A stretch of DNA of 20,862 nucleotides, taken from Brevundimonas sp. GTDB lineage: Bacteria; Pseudomonadota; Alphaproteobacteria; Caulobacterales; Caulobacteraceae. This document shows positions 7,104 through 20,862 of this stretch, one piece after another; the first letter of the stretch is position 1, and every line of letters starts with the position of its first letter. The stretch spans positions 1 to 20,862 of the forward strand of contig NZ_JAVHLH010000014.1 of the NCBI RefSeq assembly GCF_031082345.1. Direction: 5' to 3'. Position numbers and translations under genes: made by a program. Below the pieces are notes generated by a model. The model made no database searches and was not told where the DNA came from. It saw nothing but the letters and a program-made list of their open reading frames with translations.

Positions 7104-9065
7104 TCAGCGCCGGCGCGGCGCGAAGATGTCGGCGAGGCGGTCTCGGGTTCCCTCGATGCGGACCAGGCGCGGGTAGCGCAGGCCGTCGTGGTAGTCGAAG
7201 GACAGGATGCGGAACTCGTCGCCCCGCTTGACCACGAGGACGATGGGATCCGAGCCTCCTTTGGCCGCCGTGACAGCCTCGCGCAGGACCTCGGCCGAGG
7301 CGACTCGATCGCCGACGGCGACCAGCTCCCAGCCCGCGCCCAGCCCCTGCTCGAAGGCCGGTCCGCCCCAGCGCACGCCGGTGATGCGATTGCCGGAGCC
7401 GAGGGTGAAGCCCAGCGAATACTGGAAGTCGCCGCCCCAGCCGCCCATCATCCGCTTCTCCAGCGGGGTCAGGTCGTCCACATAGGTCAGCCGCCACCCG
7501 GCGCGTTCGATCCCGTCCAGCGGCGCCTCGGCCTCGGGCCCGACGGCATCCAGCCGGGTGCGCAGGAAGGTCGCCCAGTCATGGGGGTGGACCGCGTTCA
7601 GGTGTTCGACCACGTCCTCGAAGGTGTAGGGCCGCGCCTCCCAGACGCCGTCCTCGACGCCGTAGAAGGCCCTGGCGAAATCGTCGAGCGACTTCCGCTC
7701 GCGCGTGCCCTCGCGGATCAGGGTGTCGGCGTCCAGCCACACCAGCAGGGCCTCGCGGTAATAGTCGCCGGTGCCGCGCATCCAGGACGGCCACGGATTG
7801 GAGAGCCGGTAGCCCAGCAGATTGTGGTTGGTGGTGTCCTGCAGCGCCCGCCACTGCCGCCCGGGCTGCTGGTCATAGAAGCCCGCCACCTCGGCCAAGT
7901 CGATCAGGGCCTCCTCGACCGTCCCGAGGCCCGAACGGGGCGTCAGGATGTCGCCCCAGTACTGGGTCTGCCCCTCATAGACCCACATCAGGGTGTTCTG
8001 GGTCGGGACATTGAAATTGGGGACGTGTTCATCCGACGGGCGACGGAATTTGCCGTTCCAGCTGTGCACATATTCGTGCGGCAGCAGGCCGCGCGAGCCG
8101 TAGGCGGGGGTGGCCGTGCTGAAGAAGTTGGGGGCGGCGGTGTTCTCCGACGACCGATGGTGCTCCAGGCCGATGCCGCCCAGCTTCGAGGTCAGGCCGA
8201 GCAGGAATTCATAGCGGTCGAAATGGCGGGCGCCGAACAGGCGGTCGGCCTGGTCGACCAGCGCCTCGTATTTGGCGACCCACTCGGGGCCCGCGTTGAT
8301 CGAGGCGGCGGTGTCGCCGACCAGGTTCAGATGGACCGGCGACCGGCCGCCGGGATCGATGTCGATGCGGCGGTAGTGCTTGCCGGCGAACATCGGGCTG
8401 TCGGCCAGATGCTCCAGCGAGATCGGCGCGAAGGTCGCCACATTCCCCTCGCGCGACACCGTGTCCAGCGCCACGCCGTAGTTCCAGCCGTCCGGCAGCA
8501 CCACCGAGGGCGCGAAGGTGATCCGACTGTGGTTGTAGCCGGCCGGATAGAGCAGGGCCTTCTCCCACTGCAGATTGACGATCTCGTCGGTCATGACCAG
8601 GCGCCAGGTCGAATTGTCCTGCTGCGTCAGCCATTCGAAATCGACCTCGATGCTGTCGACGCCGGCCGGGATGTCGAGGTGGAAGGCGTGCGGATCGACG
8701 GTGTCGCGGACCCACTCGATGCGCCGGCCGTTCGCGGTCACGGTCACGCCGGAGACCAGCTGGATCGGCCCGGTGTCGGCGTGGTTGCCAGGGATGAATT
8801 TCGGATACTGCAGCACCAGCGGGCCGGGGCCGACGGGCACGGTCTGGCGCACCCGGATCACCTTGTGGGCCAGATCGGTCAGGTCGACGCGGATGCCGAT
8901 GGTCCCGGGATAGTCGCGGTCCTGCGGCGCCGGGATCGGCGGCGGCGAATACGGCAGGCTGGTCGGCGCGGGCAGGGGCGTCTGGGCCTGCGACACGGGG
9001 ACCTGGGCCAGGGCGGACGCCGATACCGAGGCGAGGAGCAGGGCGAGGGCGGCGGATTTCAGCAT
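7104..9065 (-). CDS. secreted M61 family metallopeptidase with PDZ domain (copy A)
   Basis: A 653-residue zinc peptidase of family M61 (glycyl aminopeptidase type). MLKSAALALLLASVSASALAQ is a signal peptide with a probable cut after ALA (residue 20), so it is periplasmic or exported. An N-terminal beta domain (about 50-250) contains VLQYPKFIPGNH and LQWEKALLYPAGY. The catalytic domain has GIGLEHHRSSE (297-307), the zinc motif HEYVH (H330, E331, H334) and VYEGQTQYWG with the likely third ligand E364. A C-terminal PDZ-like domain (about 545-630) has FQYSLGF, ITGVRWGGPAFEQGLGAGWELVAVGD. All catalytic residues are present. GAGGA lies just before the ATG, and only 15 nt separate it from the upstream paralog's stop, so the two are probably one operon. 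The in vivo substrate is unknown. Confidence 0.93.
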   Translation of the reverse strand: MLKSAALALLLASVSASALAQVPVSQAQTPLPAPTSLPYSPPPIPAPQDRDYPGTIGIRVDLTDLAHKVIRVRQTVPVGPGPLVLQYPKFIPGNHADTGPIQLVSGVTVTANGRRIEWVRDTVDPHAFHLDIPAGVDSIEVDFEWLTQQDNSTWRLVMTDEIVNLQWEKALLYPAGYNHSRITFAPSVVLPDGWNYGVALDTVSREGNVATFAPISLEHLADSPMFAGKHYRRIDIDPGGRSPVHLNLVGDTAASINAGPEWVAKYEALVDQADRLFGARHFDRYEFLLGLTSKLGGIGLEHHRSSENTAAPNFFSTATPAYGSRGLLPHEYVHSWNGKFRRPSDEHVPNFNVPTQNTLMWVYEGQTQYWGDILTPRSGLGTVEEALIDLAEVAGFYDQQPGRQWRALQDTTNHNLLGYRLSNPWPSWMRGTGDYYREALLVWLDADTLIREGTRERKSLDDFARAFYGVEDGVWEARPYTFEDVVEHLNAVHPHDWATFLRTRLDAVGPEAEAPLDGIERAGWRLTYVDDLTPLEKRMMGGWGGDFQYSLGFTLGSGNRITGVRWGGPAFEQGLGAGWELVAVGDRVASAEVLREAVTAAKGGSDPIVLVVKRGDEFRILSFDYHDGLRYPRLVRIEGTRDRLADIFAPRRR

Positions 9066-9080
9066 GGTCGTTCCTCGCGA

Positions 9081-11030
9081 TCAGCGGCGGCGCGGGGCGA
9101 AGATGTCGCCCAGACGGTCGGGCGTCCCTTCGATCCGCTCGAGGTGCGGATAGCGCAGGCCGTCGTGGTAGTCGAAGCGGACGGTGCGGAAGCGCTCGCC
9201 GTTCTTCAACATCATCTCGATCGGCGTCGTATTGCCCTTCGAGGCGGTTACGGCTTCGGAGATGACGGTCGGGCTGGCGGCGCGGCCATTGACCGCCACC
9301 ACCTCCCAGCCCGAGGTGAGGCCGGCCTCAAACGCCGGCGAACCCCAACGCACCGTGGTGATGCGGTTGGCGGCGTTGGTCATGATCCCCAGCGAATACT
9401 GGAAATCGTTGCGGCCCAGCTCGCCGTAGAGCGCCTTGTGATAGGCGTTCATGGCTTCGCGCCAGACCAGCCGGTAGCCGCCGCGCTCGATGCCGCCCAG
9501 CGGCGGGGCGGCGTCCGGACCGACAGCGTCCAGCCGGGTGCGCAGGAATTCGGCCCAGTCGTTCTCCGCCACCCCGTCCAGCGTCGAGGTGATGTCCTGG
9601 AAGGTGTAGGGCCGCGGATCCCAGTCGCCGTCGTCGACCCCGAAGAAGGCCCTGGCGAAGTCGTCCAGCGACTTGCGTCCGCCGGTGCGCTCGCGAATCC
9701 AGGTGTCGGCGTCCAGCCAGATCAGCGCGCCTTCGGAATAGTAGTCCTCGCTGCGCTGATAGGTGCTCCACGGCTGGGGGCGGCGCCGGGCGATGATCGG
9801 ATCGTTGGTGGTGTCCTGCATGGCGCGCCACTCGCGGCCCGGCATGGTCCCGTAGTTGGCGGCGGTCATGGCGAACCAGTCCAGCGCCTGCTGCTTGCTG
9901 GACAGACCCGCCCGCGCCGTCAGCACCTGGCCCCAGTACTGGGTCTGGCCCTCATAGACCCACAGCAGGGAGTTCTGCAGCGGCTCGTTCAGGGTCGGGG
10001 TCAGCTGGTCGGCGGGCCGGCGCCATTTGCCGTTCCACGAGTGGACGTATTCGTGGCCCAGCAGGTCGCGGTCGGCCAGGGTCGTCGTCGGCGCGGTGAA
10101 ATAGTCGGTGTCGACGCTGTTCTCGGACGAGCGGTGATGCTCCAGCCCGATGCCGCCCAGCTTGTCACTGACGGCGAGCAGGAAGTCGTAGTGGTTGAAG
10201 TGGCGCGCGCCGAACAGCCGGTCGGCCTGGTCGACCAGATCGCGATGCAGCTCGATGTGGGGGTCGGTGGCGGCCAGCATCGACGCCTCGTCGGCGACCA
10301 CGTTCAGGCGCACCGGCGAACGACCGCCCGGATCGAGATCGATCTGACGATAGTGGCGGCCGGCGAACACCGGGCTGTCGGCGAAATGCTCGAGACTGAT
10401 CGGCGCGAAGGTCGCGAGGCCGTTCTGGAAATTCTCCGTCTCCAGCGCGGTGCCGTATTGCCAGCCCGCGGGCAGGCGCAGGGTGGGGCGGAAGGTGATC
10501 TGGCTGGAATAATAGCCCGCCGGATAGAGCAGGGCCTTCTCCCACTGGATGTTGAGCATGTCGTGGGTGATGACCACCCGTCCCTGGGAGCCGTCGATCG
10601 GGGTCAGCCATTTGAACGAGGCCTCGATGGAGGTCGCGCCGGCCGGGACCTCGACCTGGAAGCCGTTGGTGTGGACCGTGTGGCGCACCCAGCGCAGCGG
10701 CTGGCCGTTGGCGGTGATCCTCAGGTCGGCGATGTCGTCGACCGGGCCGACCGGGCCGTGGTTGCCCGGAATCCATTCGGGATACAGCAGGATCAGCGGC
10801 CCGGGGGCGCCGACCGGAATGGTCTGCCTGACCGAGACGATGCGGCGGTCGAGGTCGGTGGCGTCCATCTCCAGCGAGATCACGCCGGGATAGGGCGCGT
10901 CACGCGGGGCGGGGATCGGGACCAGGGCCCTGTCCAGCGCCGGCGTCCCGACCTGGGCAAGGGCAGGGGCCGAACCCAACAGCAACGCGGCGGCGCAGGC
11001 GGAGGCGATCAGTCGGGCGGGACGCATCAT
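9081..11030 (-). CDS. secreted M61 family metallopeptidase with PDZ domain (copy B)
   Basis: A 649-residue paralog of the following gene with the same plan: signal peptide (MMRPARLIASACAAALLLGSAPALA, probable cut before QVG), N-terminal beta domain (LLYPEWIPGNH, IQWEKALLYPAGYY), catalytic domain with GIGLEHHRSSE, zinc motif HEYVH (H326, E327, H330), VYEGQTQYWG (third ligand about E360), and a PDZ-like C-terminus (FQYSLGI, ITTVRWGSPAFEAGLTSGWEVVAVNG). Both copies end in DIFAPRRR. I chose the ATG at 11030 over an in-frame TTG at 11048 because it gives a better signal peptide; the adjacent ATG at 11027 is equally possible. The C-terminal halves of the two copies are easily aligned by eye and more than half identical, so they arose by tandem duplication and have since diverged. 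It lies 92 nt after the FKBP gene on the same strand. Confidence 0.92.
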   Translation of the reverse strand: MMRPARLIASACAAALLLGSAPALAQVGTPALDRALVPIPAPRDAPYPGVISLEMDATDLDRRIVSVRQTIPVGAPGPLILLYPEWIPGNHGPVGPVDDIADLRITANGQPLRWVRHTVHTNGFQVEVPAGATSIEASFKWLTPIDGSQGRVVITHDMLNIQWEKALLYPAGYYSSQITFRPTLRLPAGWQYGTALETENFQNGLATFAPISLEHFADSPVFAGRHYRQIDLDPGGRSPVRLNVVADEASMLAATDPHIELHRDLVDQADRLFGARHFNHYDFLLAVSDKLGGIGLEHHRSSENSVDTDYFTAPTTTLADRDLLGHEYVHSWNGKWRRPADQLTPTLNEPLQNSLLWVYEGQTQYWGQVLTARAGLSSKQQALDWFAMTAANYGTMPGREWRAMQDTTNDPIIARRRPQPWSTYQRSEDYYSEGALIWLDADTWIRERTGGRKSLDDFARAFFGVDDGDWDPRPYTFQDITSTLDGVAENDWAEFLRTRLDAVGPDAAPPLGGIERGGYRLVWREAMNAYHKALYGELGRNDFQYSLGIMTNAANRITTVRWGSPAFEAGLTSGWEVVAVNGRAASPTVISEAVTASKGNTTPIEMMLKNGERFRTVRFDYHDGLRYPHLERIEGTPDRLGDIFAPRRR

Positions 11031-11122
11031 CGGAAGGCTCTCGGTCAATGAGGTTCGACGGCACGCTAGAGCGCCGCGCCGGCTCGCCGGATTAAATCCC
11101 TGTCATCTTCGGGGTTCCGCGG

Positions 11123-11629
11123 TCAGGCGGCGGGCTTCACTTCCAGCAGCTCGACCGTGAACAGCAGGGTCGAATTGGGCGGCAGTTCGTCGCCGCCGAC
11201 CCAGCGTTCGCCGTAGCCCAGCGCGGCCGGGATGACGAATTCGAACGTTTCGCCCTCGCGCATCAGGCCGACGCCCTCGGTCCAGCCCTTGATCACGCGG
11301 TTGAGCGGGAACTCCGCCGGCTCGTTGCGGGCATAGCTGCTGTCGAACTCGCGCCCGTCGACGAAGGTCCCGCGGTAGTGGACCTTGACCGTATCGGTCG
11401 AGGCCGGCTGGCGGCCGGCCGGGCTGGCGGCGCCGACGCGGCGATACTGCAGGCCCGAGGCGGTGGTCGTCCACCCGCTCCGCGCGGCGTTCCAGCCCAG
11501 ATAGGCGGCGTTGCCAGCGTCCCAGTTGGCCTGGGTCGAGGCGCCCGAGAAGTCGTAGGGATTCGGCCCGGCGGAGGCACAGGCGGCGAGGGTCAGGGCG
11601 GCGGCGGCCGCGAGCGCGATGCGAGTCAT
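11123..11629 (-). CDS. FKBP-type peptidyl-prolyl cis-trans isomerase lipoprotein
   Basis: A 168-residue protein with a lipoprotein signal: [17 protein letters not shown], lipobox LAAC with the lipidated C17. It is therefore probably anchored in the outer membrane facing the periplasm. After a spacer (18-75), a single FKBP domain (about 78-165) carries the hallmark residues: [49 protein letters not shown] and [17 protein letters not shown]. It accelerates proline isomerisation during folding of exported proteins. The short length and lack of an N-terminal dimerisation domain separate it from Mip/FkpA. No Shine-Dalgarno is visible in the 16 nt before the ATG (AAAATAGCGTCGCCGC), so it may be weakly translated or leaderless. 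It precedes the M61 pair on the same strand and could share their transcript. Confidence 0.94.
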   Translation of the reverse strand: MTRIALAAAAALTLAACASAGPNPYDFSGASTQANWDAGNAAYLGWNAARSGWTTTASGLQYRRVGAASPAGRQPASTDTVKVHYRGTFVDGREFDSSYARNEPAEFPLNRVIKGWTEGVGLMREGETFEFVIPAALGYGERWVGGDELPPNSTLLFTVELLEVKPAA

Positions 11630-11995
11630 GCGGCGACGCTATTTTCACTGCCGATGCAAAGCAATGGCCGGACGAAGCGGCGCAAAAAGCGTCCCGCGCC
11701 GCCGACCTCCGAAAAAGGACGCCGACGGTCTTTATTTCGCCGCCAAAGCGAGTATATCACCCGGTTCCGCTAACTCCGTGAGAGATACGCGCGAAAGCGC
11801 CGAGGCCCGGTTTGTCGCCCTCCGACCGGTGCGAAGGCGCGCTCCTCCCCAAGGGAGCCCTACATTTCAGGCGTCCTGGGACCGCGAGGCCCGAGGGTGG
11901 ACGCCGAAACCGATGGTCACGGGTCGCCGGAATGGCGGAGCCGTGGCTGCTGCATTGAGCGCGGGCTGCCCGGCCTGCCGCATTGGGAAGACAGA
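11630..11995 (+). promoter_or_regulatory. rpoB upstream region with candidate promoter (366 nt, no gene)
   Basis: This gap separates the divergent FKBP and rpoB genes. I see no supported gene in it; a GTG-initiated in-frame extension of rpoB from 11897 adds 33 residues with no ribosome binding site and no resemblance to RpoB. The best promoter-like pair is TTTATT (11731-11736), 16 nt, TATATC (11753-11758), the most AT-rich point of the gap, which would leave a leader of about 230 nt. A small hairpin CTCCC-CAA-GGGAG lies near 11847. The -35 element is poor. rpoB must be started from here unless transcription reads through from outside, because the preceding genes run the other way. GGGAAG at 11985-11990 is the rpoB ribosome binding site. 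Confidence 0.45.
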
Positions 11996-16114
<4,119 letters not shown>

Positions 16115-16127
16115 CCGACCGGATGAT

Positions 16128-16151
16128 CCCTCCTCGCGCAAGCGGGGAGGG
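16128..16151 (+). repeat. stable hairpin in the rpoB-rpoC spacer
   Basis: CCCTCC-T-CGC pairs with GCG-G-GGAGGG around a GCAA (GNRA) tetraloop: a 10-bp stem with one U-G pair, starting 13 nt after the rpoB stop. A pyrimidine- and T-containing tract (CGCTTTTCTCCCTC, 16161-16174) follows at a distance, so it is not a standard terminator. It could be a partial attenuator, an RNase processing site or a short dispersed intergenic repeat. Confidence 0.7.
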
Positions 16152-16185
16152 ACGGTCTCTCGCTTTTCTCCCTCAATGAATTTTG

Positions 16186-16199
16186 GCGGGCAAGCCCGC
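16186..16199 (+). repeat. small hairpin next to the rpoC ribosome binding site
   Basis: GCGGG-CAAG-CCCGC forms a 5-bp stem ending 2 nt before the GAAGGAA ribosome binding site of rpoC. It may keep the site exposed by blocking longer pairing, or simply be incidental. Confidence 0.5.
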
Positions 16200-16212
16200 A
16201 GAAGGAATCAAG

Positions 16213-20409
<4,197 letters not shown>

Positions 20410-20435
20410 TCGCCGGGTTCACTCTGAACTGAAGG

Positions 20436-20468
20436 GGCGGCTCCGGCGACGGGGCCGCCTTTTCTTTT
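20436..20468 (+). terminator. intrinsic terminator after rpoC
   Basis: GGCGGC-T-CCG pairs with CGG-G-GCCGCC around a GCGA (GNRA) tetraloop (10 bp with one U-G pair), followed at once by TTTTCTTTT. It ends the rpoBC transcript before the convergent gene at the right edge. Confidence 0.88.
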
Positions 20469-20534
20469 GGCGCACTACCGTTCGCGCCGCGGGCGCTCGC
20501 TTCTTGAGCGCGGACTGGAAGATGGAGGGGCGGA

Positions 20535-20862
20535 TCAGTCCTCCTCGATCTCCCGGTTCCGGTCGCGTCGGGTGCGGACATTGCTGGTGGAGTCGGGCCG
20601 CAGCGACGGGTCGAGATGGGCCCCGGCCACGCCCATGCCGAAGTTCGATCCGGGCCCTTCCTGCGGGCCGACCACGCCGATCCCGCCGCTGAGGGGACGG
20701 CGTCGCGCCTCATAGCCGGCCAGGGCCCGGGCGCCTTCCCGGGCGAAGCGGGCGTCGCGTTCGGGATTGCCGGTCCCCTGGATCGGCGCGGCGGCGGCGG
20801 CGCGGGCGCCGAGGCGATCATCGCAGACGGCGCGTTCGGCGGCGCTCAGCAGCCGGGGGTTG
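20535..20862 (-). CDS. unrecognised protein, C-terminal 108 residues (runs off right end)
   Basis: On the minus strand an open frame enters from the window edge and ends at the TGA at 20535-20537. The visible part begins NPRLLSAAERAVCDDRLGARAAAA, continues with QGTGNPERDARFAREGARALAGYEARRRP and GPGSNFGMGVAGAHLDPSLRPDSTSNVRTRRDR, and ends REIEED. It is hydrophilic, Arg/Ala/Gly-rich, with a single cysteine, and has no membrane segment in this part. The LSAAERAxCDxR pattern recalls small envelope-associated hypothetical proteins of Caulobacterales, but I do not recognise a family. The frame is favoured over others here because its third codon positions carry the GC bias of the neighbouring genes. 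It is convergent with rpoC. The N-terminus, and any signal peptide, is outside the window. Confidence 0.65.
   Translation of the reverse strand, partial: NPRLLSAAERAVCDDRLGARAAAAAPIQGTGNPERDARFAREGARALAGYEARRRPLSGGIGVVGPQEGPGSNFGMGVAGAHLDPSLRPDSTSNVRTRRDRNREIEED

Noticed and set aside
7188..11051. Open frame of 1287 codons on the plus strand opposite both M61 genes
   Set aside because: It mirrors codon structure of the minus-strand genes in a high-GC genome, where the antisense frame rarely meets stop codons. Its product is low-complexity (Arg, Gly, Asp, Val, Gln) with no family motif, while the opposite strand encodes two complete zinc peptidases.
11897..11995. N-terminal extension of RpoB from an upstream GTG
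   Set aside because: The added 33 residues are not conserved, and MAKSKAEL at 11996 has GGGAAG directly upstream.
20493..20511. Hairpin GCGCTC/GAGCGC as terminator for the minus-strand gene at the right end
   Set aside because: Six-bp stem with a 7-nt loop and no T-run on the minus strand; the evidence is too weak to call.

Overview
The window reads as an alphaproteobacterial chromosome, most likely Caulobacterales (Brevundimonas- or Caulobacter-like). Reasons are the high GC content with strong third-position GC bias, the alphaproteobacterial form of RpoB (1372 aa) and RpoC (1398 aa), an outer-membrane TonB-dependent receptor, and secreted M61 peptidases. The genus is inferred from familiarity with these proteins, not from a search.

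Layout: (1) 1-2128, minus: 5' part of a TonB-dependent receptor that leaves the window on the left. (2) 2305-3777, minus: an NtrC-family sigma-54 response regulator, with no kinase gene next to it in the window. (3) 3966-4934, plus: a DUF2971 protein whose lower GC and codon use mark it as a probable recent insertion. (4) 4978-6324, plus: a strong promoter, a structured leader of about 270 nt, rplJ (L10), rplL (L7/L12) and a textbook intrinsic terminator. (5) 6390-7067, plus: a DJ-1/PfpI (Hsp31-like) protein. (6) 7104-11629, minus: two tandem paralogous secreted M61 metallopeptidases and an FKBP-type peptidyl-prolyl isomerase lipoprotein. (7) 11996-20409, plus: rpoB and rpoC, with a hairpin-bearing spacer between them and an intrinsic terminator after rpoC. 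(8) 20535-20862, minus: the C-terminal part of an unrecognised protein.

How the genes fit together: L10, L7/L12, RpoB and RpoC are the usual contents of the bacterial rpl-rpo cluster. Here the two halves are separated by about 5.7 kb carrying a terminator and genes on the opposite strand, so rpoBC should need its own promoter. The M61 pair and the FKBP lipoprotein form an envelope protein folding and degradation block. The response regulator and the receptor lie on one strand, and the receptor's upstream region has a partial sigma-54 promoter match and an inverted repeat at enhancer distance. That is a testable but unproven circuit.

No tRNA, rRNA, CRISPR array, insertion sequence or phage gene was seen. 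I did not find a clearly new multi-gene system. The most interesting items are the split rpl-rpo cluster, the DUF2971 islet, the possible sigma-54 link to the receptor, and the hairpins in the rpoB-rpoC spacer.
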